Below, in pieces: positions 26,106 through 38,988 of a stretch of DNA of 64,000 bases. The position numbers and the translations under genes are program-made. The DNA is taken from assembly GCA_025093555.1 (NCBI GenBank), contig JAIWNF010000016.1:620001-684000 (forward strand). The letters run 5' to 3'. Position 1 is the stretch's first letter. Each line of letters opens with the position of its first letter. The notes beneath the pieces are model-generated. The model searched no databases. It worked only from the letters and a program-made list of their open reading frames with translations, and was not told the origin of the DNA. Source of the stretch: Circinella umbellata. Lineage: Eukaryota > Mucoromycota > Mucoromycetes > Mucorales > Lichtheimiaceae.

Positions 26106-29100
26106 GATGCGAATATTTCCTTTTATAGTAGTGTGTGTTCCAGAGTTTGTTTGTCCCAAGCTGACCCTATGAAAAATCTCACCTTCTTTTTGCTATTCAG
26201 GTTTTGTTGATGAATATGATGAAAGAGAGAGTGCAAAATTTCTGCAAGTGGTAGGAACGAACATACCCGCGATCCTCAAAAATACTCTGCCGGAATCGCG
26301 ATGTGCTGTTGTCGTTGTCGGTGTTGATGGTAGTGTGTAAAGACGGGTATACCCTCTAGGGATTGGCGGGGATGGCGATATGGATATGTCTTTTGCCAGT
26401 AAGTTTTTAGTATTTATTTTTGTACCAACAGAGCGACAAGAAATAGAAAAATATAAATAGGAGTACCTTTTTAATCTTTTGACATTGTGCGACATATTTC
26501 CTATGTCTTGAAGAATATTATGTTTTCATTTTGGACGGCGAAAGGGCAAAGAAATAAAAAATTAAAAAAGCGATTATATTCTTTTCGCGTCGCGCTGAAC
26601 GCGTTCGCATGACGTCGTTTCAACCCACCCTTTGTTCTTTTTAGTTGTCATCGCTACAACAAAGCTAATCGAAAGCCAAGTGTAATTTACAAAAGAAACA
26701 TTGATGTATTTATTTTAGCATGTGTATCAATTATATTTGCTTTTATTTGCTTTATATCAGCCCAACTCTAGTGTCATTTCTTTTTCATTATTTTTGCCAT
26801 GATCTCTTTCTGTCATTGAAACTTCATGGTTTCATTCTTCTCTTTAAAGGAGAACCCAATATATGTTCAACGTGCTTGTTCATACTGTGGTTGCACTTCT
26901 CTCTCGATAGACATGATTTCACAGCTCGTTTATTCTCTTTAAAGTTATTTCCTTGTATGTCGAAGCTTCGCATCTCGTGTGCATCCTGCTGGTGAATATT
27001 ACTTTCTTCGGTCAGTGGTTGTACGTTGTACCTTAGTGTCGTTACCCTCATTGACTTATTTTTCTGCCTCACTATAAAGAAGGTCAGCAGTTGATAATAA
27101 ACAATCACAAGATTATTTAATTTTTAAGGATACTAGCGTTTTTTTTCATACCCTAGTTTTTAATATGAATTGTGGAAGAGATGATTATTGCCAATATCAC
27201 ACGTACACAAGTAATGAGATTACACGAGGAATTTTTATGGTCTTGCCATCTTAGAAGATCAGGAAAGGTAGTATAATGTCAGAGTTGGGTGTGTGTTGTT
27301 GTATGATTTATTTGGCTAATGAGTAAGATAAATATCATTCATAGGGAAAAAAAAAACTCACCGTATTTTCTTTACGCCAAGTAATCCAGTTAATTGTAGC
27401 ACTGGATCTGTACATTAAAAAAAAAACATGTTGATGTTATGTCTAACACTTGCTGAAGATAGTGTACGTACATAATAAAGAATATTGATTTTTATAATAA
27501 CTGTGTTGAAAAGAAGAGATCTATATAGATTCATATGTTAAAATAATTTTTGTTTGTTTGTTTGTTTTTTAAGTATTGTATGAAAACCTTGGTGCAGAGA
27601 TTGAAAACTGATAATATATTTTACTCTTGTACGTATCAATCTGCCTGATATATGTCATCATGCCGCTTTTACTTTTATTGCTGGATAATTTTTATATCTT
27701 CATTTCGTCTATCCCGACTACACAATGATCGAAGAGATCTTTTTCTTGAATCTTCTTGTTCAAAGAGTATAATTGAGTTTTTGTGGCGGTAAATTACCGA
27801 TTATATCATTAGTAAATAGAGGTCTCTCCTTCATCTCTTGTTTAGTCTGGTGTAGATCATGATCTATTATTATACGGACTTGGCTGTTTTTACAAAAATG
27901 GTTCTAGTAAAAGGGAACAGAATACAGTAAATCATTAGGCTATTTAGAAAATACAACAATAGTTTGTTAACGAAGGCGAGGCTAGAAGAGTTTAAAATTT
28001 TCATTTTGTCACTTGTATATTCTCAAAGAATAATATTAGTAGAAAAAAGACAACACAGTTGATAAAGTTAAGGACGGGTTCAAGCAACCTTTTTTTCTTC
28101 TTTCGTGATGTTTATTTTCTTTTAAATAGAATAAAATAGAGTGCCGTAGCAACTATATTAAAGTTTGAAAATTTACACTCAAGGATCAAGAGCACTGCAT
28201 TGATCCTTTATGTAACTTTTTATATTTTGGTGGTACCAAAAAAAATAATAATCTCATTTCCTCCTCCGCAACCTTTATAGTATTCTTTAACGCAAGACAC
28301 TAAAGTGATACAAATCGTACGTTATCATATAAAGAAGAAAGTTCATCAATCATTGGTATTTTATATACTTCTTGTACTTGAAAACCAATCGAATAAACTT
28401 TTTTTTTGTAGCATATTTGTATATGTTAACGATATTAACAAAAAAAGATTAATGCTCAAAAAAAAGTTCTAGCCTATTTGTAATAATGGGTTTCACAAAC
28501 CTTAAATTTTTCAATAGTGGGGAGCGATTTTGATTGGTCGATCTACAAATATAAAAATCGGTTTTAAAATAAAGAGCATGAATTTTAGTATGCGTTTATG
28601 TTCTAGATATACACACATTTTTTTATATTAAAGAAAACAACAACATAAATATGATTATTTCTTATTATAACACTAATAAAATACCTTTTAACATTGAGAC
28701 GGTTTCTTCTCTGATTGATTATTGCTTTCAGATTCCGTTTCAAAAAATATTTGTAAAGATAAAAGTTAATAAAGCACGATGTTTTAACTTTATTTAAAGC
28801 TCGTGCTTTTTTTTGTCGAAAAAAGAAATAGGGATTCGTTTTGTCTCTATTTGACAGTTTTTTTTATCTTGTCTTCTCAATATTCCTAATGTAGTATAGG
28901 CTGGCGAAACACCAGGATTAATGTGTGTAACAAAAAAAATGTTAAGACGACTTTAAGCTATGCTAGTCACTCTTATTTTGTTATTTACATTGAGAGTTTA
29001 TTTTTTAGACATCGATGAAATCATGTAATGTAAAAGAGAGAAAGGGGAATTTTTCATTATAACAAAAAGGCTTAGAATAATTTGAAAATCATTGAATAAG

Positions 29101-29470
29101 AAAGAAGAAGTACTTTGTAAAAGCGAAGGTATTCGGCTCAGCCCTTGAGTGTGTACTACTAACAAATGGAATCTTTAAACAATTGCGATTTCTTTTATGG
29201 TTGCACCAACAGAGAAATCCATAGTTTTTTTTATAATTGAGCTGAGTGAGTGCGCTACTACCATTTGAAAAAAAAAATATCTACTATGTTACACCTCTTT
29301 ACAATAAGTCCTCCAACTTGATTTTTAAGTCTTGATACGTATAAATAATCTTTATTTTTTTTACTCTTTTTATTTTTCTTCTTCTTCTTTGTCTTTATTC
29401 TAAAAAAAATACATTCCTTTTGTTTTTCATCCCTTTTTTAATCTACATACAACATCTACCATAAATATTA
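26106..29470. other. 3.3-kb gene-poor region
   Basis: At 26150-26500 both strands give protein-like frames (plus strand: acceptor-like site at 26200, then a frame ending near 26338) and composition is less AT-biased, as is 26585-26620; a decayed gene is possible. At 26824-27108 a 94-codon minus frame cannot be linked to other exons. The rest is AT-rich, with a GTTT repeat near 27549-27566 and nothing recognisable. Confidence 0.4.
29340..29347 (+). promoter_or_regulatory. TATA-like box
   Basis: TATAAATA lies about 125 bases before the ATG of the secreted pepsin-like gene, followed by a C/T-rich tract (29367-29400). The position suits a fungal core promoter; this is inference from sequence only. 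Confidence 0.35.
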
Positions 29471-31284
29471 ATGCGTTCCCTCTCTTTAATTGCTGCTATT
29501 GCACTTGTCGGAAGCACTGTTTCAGCTGCTCCCCGTCAAGTTAATAAAACGACTAACAATAACAATGGTGTATTACATTCTATTAACATGGCTTATGTAG
29601 ATGGTCAAGTACGTAAAATAATATATATTTTGTTATATATAAAATTATTATTATGATTATCACCAAATTCTAATATATTTTTACAGTATATCCTTCCTAT
29701 CAATGTTGGTACTCCAGGTCAAGGTCCTATTAATGTGATCCTTGATACTGGCTCTGATTTGAGTTGGGTTCCCGGACCTGGTGCCGTAAGTAATCTCTTC
29801 TTGTGTATAAAATTGTGCTACTGAAAAAAATAAAGCTTTGTCTTCTCAAAAAAATAAATTAATAATTTTTTTTTTTTTTGCTACCTTAAAAATTGAAAAA
29901 TATAGTGTGAGGATTGTATAGCTGAATATGAACCATGTTCTTCTTCAACTGCCATTAAAGATGGTGACGAACCAGTATATGTTGATTATGGTGATGGTCA
30001 ATGTGCCACTGTCGACAAGTATAAGGTAAATTGAAAAGATAAAACTAGTCTTTTATTACTATATATGACGATAGAAGAAAAAGATATCTCTAGATATTAA
30101 ATCAAACAAAATGGACTATGTATCATTTTTTAGGATGTTCTTTCTCTTCATGGAGCTGATGACTTGAAGTTCCAAAGTTTCCCTGTTGGTGCTGCTTCAT
30201 CAATTGCAGGTTTTGAACCTGGAAGCACTGGTAAGAAAAAGAAGTAGATGAATTATTATTTATACGAACAAAAATACTAAAAAATTTATTAATTTAATAT
30301 TTGTTTTTTTTTTAGTCGGTTACTTTGGTCTCGGTAATCCTGACGCATTGGATGCTATCAGATGTATGTTAAACACTATCCTAATTTTTTCTTTCTTTCT
30401 TATGTTAAAAACAAGAGATATCAATAAAATTTTTCACTAACCAAAAATAAAATGATATTTTTTCTCATCAATAATAATAATAATAGGTGCCGTTGAAGTT
30501 GAAACTAATGTATTCGGTATGTATTATATTAAAGAGCTATGTAATATAAAGAAAAAAGAAGAGTAATAACTAACCAAAAAATTAACAATAATCGTTTATT
30601 ATAGAAGGAAAAAAGAAGCGACAAGTCAACAACGGTAGTGGTGATATCGGTTCAAGAAGACGTCCCCCAAGACGTGGTCACAGAATCGCTGAACGTTGGG
30701 ATGATGTAGAATCTGCTGTATTGACCATTGGTATTGATCATACTGCTTACCGTGGTGAGCTTTATTACTTCAACTTGCCTGTTTCCGCATCCGATTGTGA
30801 AAACCGTTCTATTTTCTGGCGTACCTCTCTTACAAGTGTTAGTTTGAAAGAGGAACACACTTGCAAGCTTTTATCCAAATCTTTCGCCAAATTCGCTACT
30901 GGTACCCGTGCTATCAGTGGACCTCCAGTCCATACTGATATGTTGCATAAGAAGTTTGGTGCTGAATACAATCCCTCAGAAAATCGTTATGAATTCTTGT
31001 GTAGTAAACTTGATTCCATCCCTGAATTGGAATTCACATTTGACACTTATCAAATCAATTTACCAGCCAAGGTGTGGACCGCTCAAATCGATCCTTCCGA
31101 TACCAGTAGAACTTGCATGTGTTATACTCATATTCAACGTGCTAGTGATGAATCCAAGGAATGGACTCTTGGTACCATTGTTTTGGACGAGTTCTATCAA
31201 GCTTGGGAACAAAGTTCCCTCCGAGTTGGCTTGGGTTATTTGGTCGATGGTAGTGACAATGGTGCTACTATTACCAGCATCTAA
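29471..31284 (+). CDS. Secreted pepsin-fold protein, second catalytic Asp lost
   Basis: Seven exons: 29471-29608, 29687-29785, 29906-30025, 30134-30230, 30316-30363, 30487-30516, 30605-31284; 403 residues. Residues 1-19 form a clear signal peptide. The A1 aspartic-peptidase fold is recognisable: first active-site motif ILDTGSDLSWVP with Asp66, flap-like VDYGDGQ with Tyr107, VGYFGLG, and the typical second-lobe start RGELYYFNLPV. The second motif, normally D-T-G-T/S, reads AKFATGTRAISGP, so the catalytic Asp is Ala275. A1 peptidases need both Asp residues, so the protein is predicted to lack peptidase activity. A basic insert with KKKR (180-183, possible Kex2-like site) and RRRPPRRG lies between the lobes. 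It could be a binding or cell-surface protein, or a decaying duplicate; the intact frame and splice sites argue for use. Confidence 0.87.
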
Positions 31285-32044
31285 AAAAGCAGCTTTAATT
31301 ACTCTCCTAAACCCGAAATATCCCCCTCCTTCAATAATCCTTCTTTCTTTTCACTATTCCTCTTTACATACAAACACATTAACAAATTGAAATTATAAAC
31401 AAGTGTACAATTATATATAATAAATGTATTTTTATACTCTTTTTAATCTTTCCTTCTCTCTAAACGTTTTTATTATTATTACTACTTAAAGAAAAATGAA
31501 CCTATAGCCCTTTTTTTTTTATTTCATTATATGCGTACTATCCAATCAACTGTATAAAAAAAAGCTTCATCTGTATATTATATAAAACCACTGTTCAGTT
31601 GCAGTCTATTTTATGCTTCCTTTATTCTCAGAGCTGACTATTACAGTCGAAATCAGCGCACAGATGGAATTTAGGTCAAAAGAAAGGAAAATATGTAGAA
31701 TGTTTGTTAAGCTCTCAACTATTTTTAGTTATTGATAGATGTAAATAAATTACTAAATATAAAAGAGATCTAATATTACTGCTCCTGATTCATCTCAGCA
31801 TAAGTGTGGGATTTTAAGGTTTGGCTGTATTTACTAAGTCCATTTGGATAGTATTCATATTTTACTTTCAAGTAATGCAGTATATATTAATATATTAATA
31901 GTTAATTGGGAAGAAATTTATAAATAAAAGGTATAGATATGTATATATATGTACAAAGTAAGGGGGGAATAGAATTGAATTTCCCCCAAGATTCATCTTA
32001 TCTTTCCCGTATCCATTATTATATTTATCATTATCCATTACAAA
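31285..32044. other. Convergent intergenic region
   Basis: Between the pepsin-like gene (plus) and the next minus-strand gene. Only AT-rich sequence is seen. Confidence 0.6.
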
Positions 32045-34698
32045 TTATGAGCCATTTTGTAGTTTTTCATATGCTTGCTGTTCAAATTTTTCTTTTAAAG
32101 ACTTCATTTCTTGATCATATTGAGATTGTATTCGTGATATAATTTCTTGATATTCTTTTTTGTATGCCTCTTTTAATGGATTTAACTTGAATGATATGGA
32201 ATTACCTAGTAAAAGAGAAAAATAATAACAGTAATTAAAGTTTCCGTTAATTATTGTTTGTTGGATTTTGGAATGCATTACTGAAAATTTTGTTTTATTC
32301 TTCCATATATATATATATATATATAATGTACCTGCAGCTATACTACTTTCTGATTCAACTAGCATTGTCATAGGTTTTGAATCTTGAACAAATTCACTAG
32401 CAGAATAAAATGATGCCACTTCATCTTCCTCCTCCTCCTCACCATCAGTATTGGATTCTCCTCGCCATCGGTTATTTCTATGTCTTTGACGATTAGATAT
32501 GGTTGGACTGGAATGACGTGAATTATCAGGTGTTCGTTCAAATACTAATTGTAAGGAAGGGTATTGAAAACACTATTATAAAAAAAAACAGAAAATAGTT
32601 GATGTAAATAACCGAATGTAAATCTCTTTTCCTCTTTTTGCTTGGCTTCTCTCCCCCCCCTCCTCGTCCTTTTGGATTTGTTGTAAATACCTGTTTCACT
32701 TGAGCTTTAACAGATTCGGGTAAATCAATGTGTTCAAACGTTTCAGTGTCGATGTCCATACCTGCTTCAGATAGTGAAGAAACATCCATATCAGATGGTG
32801 TTGTTTCTTGCGCATCTCTTGAAAGTAAAATTTCAGGAACTTGTTGTACACTGGATGTTTGAGATGGTGGTATAGATGATTGTCGTTCATTAGATTGTGA
32901 GGGGTCAACTTGATCCTTTGATGTTGTAGTTGAAATACGTAATGGTAATGGTAATGGTGATAATGCGGGTATAGTGTTTGTTGCTGGTGCTGTGGATGGG
33001 ACTGTTGCAGATTCTTCTGTATCTCCTGTCGTAGGCATTCCGGCAGGAAACGTGTACGACCCTGAAAAGTTATTTTTAGCCCACTCTGTTAAAGTTTTGA
33101 CAGCTTCATAGGTAACTGAATCTTCGACGTTTGTAAACCATATATTCTCGTCAAACAAAATATTTTGATATTCTTGCTTTTCCAACCACCAGTTATTCTC
33201 TGACCAATGAAACTCCTTTTCCCAACTTCTATTCTCTTGTTTTCCATGTGTTTCGAAATAAGCAATAGCTCGTTGTTCCACTGTTCCCAATGTATATAAC
33301 CAAACAATCGGTACTGGTTCAGGTCCTCGCTTATTTGAAATTTTTGAAAATACAGTGTTTTCAGGTCCAAGTCGTATATCGAAAGCAATCATTAAATCTG
33401 CATTAGGAATACGTGCTTCATGCTAAAAAAAAGCAGAAAAGAAAAAAGAGAAATGTTTTTATTATTCTAGTTAAAACGTTTCACTATCTATCATCCATCA
33501 CACTAGCCATTATATGAAATAAACAAAGTATTCAAAAAAAGAAGTTTGTTTGTTTTTTCTCTTACCATTGCATCGTTTGATTTTATTGTTGAAAAAATAA
33601 CACCATATTCACGTTCCCATGCGTCAAATAAGATTGATCCAATGCGTACACAGGGAAGATTCAGATTATTCTTGATACAATCGTAAAGAATAGTTTCCAT
33701 ATCCATATCATAAGTTATTATCGCGATCTTCAATGACTATATATATATTTATATTTTAACTGTTATTAATTACTAGTTGGCATTTCTGAATATGATTCCT
33801 TTTAATCGACAATAACATATATCATTACCAATTGTTCATCTTGTGTATACTCTATAAATTGTTTTAAGAATAATGTTTTCCCGGACCCACTCCATTTATC
33901 ATCTTCTGTTTCTTCATACCCATCTCTTAAAGCCACCATTGGATGATTCAATAATCCTATCATATCCTCAAAATTAATTTTCATTCTTAATGAATCACGT
34001 GTTTGTACTGTTCGTCTCAGTGTATCACATCCTTTCTGCTGCATTGCTGTTGCCATAATAGGAATAAAGTGATCAGGTATTAATCCCAAATATGTTCCTC
34101 TTTGTGGTATTGTTACAGTTGATTGTTGCTGTTGTTGAGGTATGGTCGCTGATGGTGGTGTCACAGGTGTATTCAATACAGAATCACTTAAAACCTCCTG
34201 TAAAACATCTTGCGTGGTTCCCAGAGACAGATTTTCTTGGTCCGTTGACTCTTGTACACGATCAGTACCCTGAGAATTTCGTTGTTCGTCTAGTATTTCT
34301 TTTCTTTTTTGGATATATGCTGCCGTATCCAATGTCAGAATAGGCGTTGTTTCCGTTTCTGGTAATGGGCGGTAGAGAGAATATTTTGGAACTTTACGTA
34401 ATGAAAGATTCTCATTTTCATTTGAATCAATATTATCATTGGCTGTTGTTGCTGTGGAAGAAGGTTGTATTTCTGGATTATCGGGGAAAAGTTGGAAAGT
34501 AGGTATGGTATGAAAATGGCGTTGTTCTTGTTCGTTAAGGACGGTATACGGGTTAGTTTTGATTTTTATGTCAATGGAATGTTGCAAACGTGATTCAATG
34601 TCACTGCGAGTTAAGCGCGCGACAGGAATTATTGGTTTAAAATGTTTTCGCGATGAAGGTGAAAATAAATCATATCTTTTATTGTGAATGGACGGCAT
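32045..34698 (-). CDS. Large protein with degenerate helicase-like core, HDA2/3-like
   Basis: Five exons on the minus strand: 34698-33829, 33736-33566, 33422-32691, 32572-32332, 32205-32045; 724 residues. ATG 34698 is preferred over upstream in-frame AT-rich sequence. Residues 1-220 are disordered. A folded part then reads WSGSGKTLFLKQFIEY, KIAIITYDMDMETILYDC, VRIGSILFDAWEREYG, ADLMIAFDIRLGPENTVFSKI and PVPIVWLYTLGTVEQRAIAYF: this order matches the C-terminal half of an SNF2-type helicase without its arginine-finger motifs, as in subunits 2/3 of the fungal class II HDA complex. Then come Ser/Thr/Pro-rich and acidic tails and a C-terminal coiled coil (KEAYKKEYQEIISRIQSQ). Exon 3 could instead extend to about 32613, adding a KKRKRD nuclear signal, with a very short intron after it. 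A chromatin role is an inference. Confidence 0.6.
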
Positions 34699-36794
34699 AA
34701 TAAAGAAATAAAGATAAAAAATAAAATAAACAATTTTTAAGTCATATTGGTAGAAATCTGCTGGTATTAAAAATTCCTTAATTTTTAATTGTTTGAGTGT
34801 TACGAGGTTGACAATCTGCAGCATTCCTTTTCCAATATATCATATATATATATTTTTAAAATCGTTCTATAAAAAATACTCATTGATTAAATATACATGA
34901 GAAATGTTTAGTTTGACAATAGCAGCTCAGAACATTACTGTATCTATACACACAAATTGGCAAGCATAAATTCGTCAAAATATTAAGACATGTTATTCAC
35001 GACTACGTACTGCGTGTATAAACACATATTATCGAGTGAAAGATTAGTGCATGTGCTATTCTACCTTGATCACCAATCATTTTCTGGCATATACAACTTT
35101 ATACTATTGACAATCCGTGTCACTATTATTTTGAAACCTTTGTGAAAAATTCTTTTTTATATCATGTTAAACTTACTAAACGTCTAAGAAGCTGAAAATA
35201 TGTGGAGATTTTAACACGTTCTGGAGCTACCAACATCAGTAAGTTTACTAGTCATGTTGAATGTGGCAATAGTCGTACCTAACAGCAGTATAAAATTCAG
35301 AAAAAGATATATTACGTAGAAGAAAAGGTAGGCGCATACATACAGCGATTTCTTGTTAAATCGGTACTGTAGTTTATTATAATATAAACTACCCTCTTTC
35401 TACGTATAAAAAAAATGAAAAAACGGTAGACACAATTAACCGTGAAGTACAAAGCAGCTTTTTTGCATCTCTGATCTTTTGTTTCTTTATATATATATAT
35501 ATATATATATAGTACACATCTAACTTCAATAGAACGTCCTACGTGCTATGCTTATACATGAAAAAAAAAATAAGAATTAATGCGTCCAGTATTGGCTTGT
35601 TCTGAATATAATTACATAACGGGTTTCAATAAAAACAAAAGTTCCTTGCGTATGTAGACAATGTCGTTGATATTCCTGTTGATGCTCATACGGTGGCTTT
35701 AGTGGTTACATAAAGTCATGGTATATATTTACATAGGTTAATAATAAAATGAAAAAATTGAGTTGACTTGTCATCACATTCTTGAACAGCAGTATCAGGT
35801 ACTGCTGTTGTTGATGGTCGTAACTTTTGATTCTTTTTATCAAATTCGCTGTCTTTAATCTTTTTCTTGGTTTTGGCATTGTTGTCGAAAATGTCTTTTT
35901 TTATGGGGGGGGGGCTAATTAGATGAGTCAAACCGTAAGAAATCAATTGCCATCAGTAATATAAATTTTGTTGGCAGTCTCAGCTACAATACTCAGATGA
36001 TAACTGGGCTTTTACATATTCAGGTTGTTCTATAGCAACCTGCTTCTTGAAAATCGGAGCAGGATACGTTATTTTATTCTTTGATATTACTACTTTGCTT
36101 GAATTAATATGGGCGTAAAATATATTCATTAACACTAACGTAGCTGTATTACATACAGCTGCTTATGTTTCGTGATAATAGGAAAGGTGTCAAAAAAGGG
36201 TTATCATGAGAGAGAGGAAATTTATATATGGAGGATGCATGCCTGATCTACATGCACCAATATTATCATACGAATACGTATACGTATTGCATTTTTTACG
36301 ATACTGAATTGATCATTTGGCATTAAATAATAAATACAGTACCTAGCATAAATCTTGATACGTACACATAAAATATATACTTTATACAGATTGATAGTTG
36401 CGAATTCAGAATAATAAACATTATGTTACGTAAGTGCAAGCCGTTATAAAAAATCAATATTAAAGTATGTTCCCGTTTAAGCTGCTTAATAATTCGCTAT
36501 TTTGAATATCTTTATTAAGTTCGTGGTAACACCCTGCTTTGAAAATATGAAATAGTTTCTCGAAAAAAAATAAAGGCCCCACAAAAAAATTACCACGATT
36601 ATTCAATACTATCCATAATATATAGAAACATAATATAAAATAATATACTAAGTTTTGTACATAGTCAATAGATATCACTCGTCAACTGACACTAACACGT
36701 AAAGATTAGAAAAACAAAACGTCCCATTTTTTATAAAGACGTGTAAGTTTATTTGTCATAAAATATATTTACAAAGGGATTGAAAACTTTAAAA
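34699..36794. other. Left end of the F-box array: spacer plus transposon relic
   Basis: From about 35040 the DNA is homologous to the spacers at 40220-40700 and 45290-45800 (shared marks: ATGTGGA-ATTTTAACA, TTTACTAGTCATGTTGAAT, AATCGGTACTGTAGTTTATTATAATATAAACTA in part). In the other cases this spacer lies upstream of an F-box gene, so another copy probably once stood to its left. From 35716 to 36794 it matches the 3' flank of copy 3 (46390-47357). Confidence 0.7.
35716..36065 (-). pseudogene. Transposase-like coding relic A (possibly KDZ type)
   Basis: Minus strand. Protein-like pieces in shifted frames: PAPIFKKQVAIEQPEYVKAQ, then AETANKIYITDGN, then LRPSTTAVPDTAVQECDDK. The last phrase recalls the segment before the acidic catalytic residues of Kyakuja-Dileera-Zisupton transposases, where a conserved Cys and acidic residues occur; this assignment is weak. 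Frameshifts and stops separate the pieces, so it is not functional. Near-identical DNA recurs at 46393-46740, always downstream of an F-box copy. Confidence 0.3.
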
Positions 36795-38988
36795 CTAAAT
36801 GTACTCAACGTTTTTAATTTTTTTTCTTGTAGTTGCTATGCAACTCGCGGTTATCTTTGGACATTTTTTGATTACCAGTTTTGTTAATGTTGAAGAGTCT
36901 ACCTTACCCAGCAACCCATATATGCCTAAATCAGTCACCTTTTTTAGATCTATCAATTGAAGATACCACAGGTTTTTTAGGCTACCAAGAGTAAGTATTA
37001 TATTATCCGTTATTAAATCCATTTCTTGGACTCTCAACCACGTCAACCGGTCACTGAGTTTACTGATCATATTGTTAAATCCTTCAGTCGAGACGTTCTT
37101 CAAATCACACAAGGATATCTTATTCAATGTTTTGATAGTGGTTAACTTCGAAAGTAAGTCATCAGTTATTGCGTCACTTCTGAAAAGATCAACAAATGTT
37201 AATGATGGTTGTTGAAAATTGTTTGGTACCGAAAATAATCTGTAATGCTCGAAGAGGCGACATAGACTCGGTGTGCATTTAATACTATGGACTCGGGATA
37301 ATTCGATTGTTGAAAGAATGGGTAAAATTTTGAGTGTTGCTACCAGCTCTTCACTATCTGCGAGATATACAATATGCATTATTTTCAAAGTAGTGGTGTC
37401 GCGTATGGCCCGTAGCATAAAATGTTGGATTCCAGGATGGCACCAAAATGTCAGCTCTTCTATTTTATCTAACGTAAAATCTGGATACGTTGAGTACAGG
37501 TCCCAGAGTTCGGTTTCTGTTATTGAGGCAATCATTGCATAAAGGGTGACTAATGTTGCCTTGTTTTTGTAAATCAGAGGTAGAATCTTTTTAACTGATA
37601 TATTGGTACCACCATTATTTGTGTATAATTTCTGTAAGCCTTTTTTACTTTTGTTGTTCCTCTCAGTTTGTAACTCTTCAATAGGACCATTAGATGCATT
37701 AAGATTATAACCCAATATTTCTAGGTTATCCGCTTGTCTTGTAATAACATCAAAAACTGTTTCGTCACATGTGTTCATTACAAGTCGTCGAATCTGTTGA
37801 CATTGTTGCAACATTGGTTCAATATCTTTTCCAGTAATAAGCTTTGCCTTTATTTGTAAATCAATTAAAGCTTCATGCCGTTTCATTGTTGAAAAATTCC
37901 CAATTATTTTGGCCAATGGCATAGTTGTAGTGAATGATGATTTGGTGAGATTTGTACATGTCATGATGAGGTCAGCCAATTTGATTAAATTTGTATTGGA
38001 TCCGAAATCAAGATCAAGAGTCGTTAGTGTCTGTCTTGTTTGCCAAAATGCTGTAGGCACTGTTGTCATATTCAGTAGCCTCTTTTTAATATCGATTTTT
38101 GTTACTAGTAACAGATATATAAACATAATCATGAGTAAATGCTTTCTTTTTTATTATCTTTACTATCATTATGCTGCATGTAGTATTGTTCAGATGCTTA
38201 AAATATATACCTTTTATTTTAAGCGATTCTAGCTTGTTCAAATATCCGTTTCTCATATAACGAAAACATGTTATGGGTATCGTATTAGATTCGGTACTAA
38301 TTGTTAGTTGCTTAATATTATACTCCGTAGATGGGATCGTGTTAAATACTCGGAGGGTTTCTTGATTATCATCATCAACAAATAGATTGCTCCATCTATC
38401 TTGATAATCCATAATCTTCTTGTGCCATACTCTTGATACTTGCGAACATACTTCTTTTGTACTCTGCTCTAAACGAGGCATAATGTTATTGTTCACAATT
38501 TCAGGTGGTAACTTGCTTATAAAATCAACTGGTTCTTTATTTTGTATTCTTGCTTCTTTGAGTCCGTTTTTGAGTTGTTGGATAAAAATCTTATTCTTTT
38601 CTTCTGGCGGTGTTTTTTGTAAACCATCATTATATACTTTAATTGCTTCTTGTAGTTCTCCGTTCATTTTCAAAATGTCGGCTTTACGAAGATATCCATT
38701 GGGTAACATTGACGGAAGACTCATCATTTTATGAGCATCAGCAACAGCCAAATCCATTTGACCTTGCATGGCATACGAATACGCACGCGTGTCAATAAGA
38801 ACCATTAGCAATTGCTGTGTATTCTGTTGATCAATGGTACACGTTGTATGGTTTATTGTACTATCATAATCACGATTATTAATGGCACTGTCAATGCTTT
38901 CTGCGACCTTGAGGAACGATCTTGCTAGTGATGTAAGTTGCATCGGAGGAAGAATTGATGGATCATTACCAGTTGATTTTTTTCCCAT
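36795..38988 (-). CDS. TPR/F-box/LRR protein, copy 1 (Dia2/Pof3 architecture)
   Basis: Two exons on the minus strand: 38988-38211 and 38104-36795; 695 residues from MGKKSTG. Residues 17-145 form helical repeats of TPR type (AYSYAMQGQMDLAVADAHKM; NGYLRKADILKMNGELQEAI). An F-box follows at 153-195 (DFISKLPPEIVNNNIMPRLE, SQVSRVWHKKI). From about 290 to the end are leucine-rich repeats with an LRR rhythm (TLTTLDLDFGSNTNLIKLAD; GLLGKVDSSTLTKLVIKKCP). This order is that of yeast Dia2 and fission-yeast Pof3, substrate receptors of SCF ubiquitin ligases, so binding to Skp1 through the F-box and to a target through the LRRs is inferred. First and most diverged of three tandem copies; its exon 2 differs from copies 2 and 3 mainly in the LRR faces. 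Confidence 0.9.

Noticed and set aside
33860..33890. GSGKT, a P-loop-like word in the protein at 32045-34698
   Set aside because: It lacks the preceding strand and any Walker B partner; the context fits the SGK motif at the start of a helicase C-terminal lobe.
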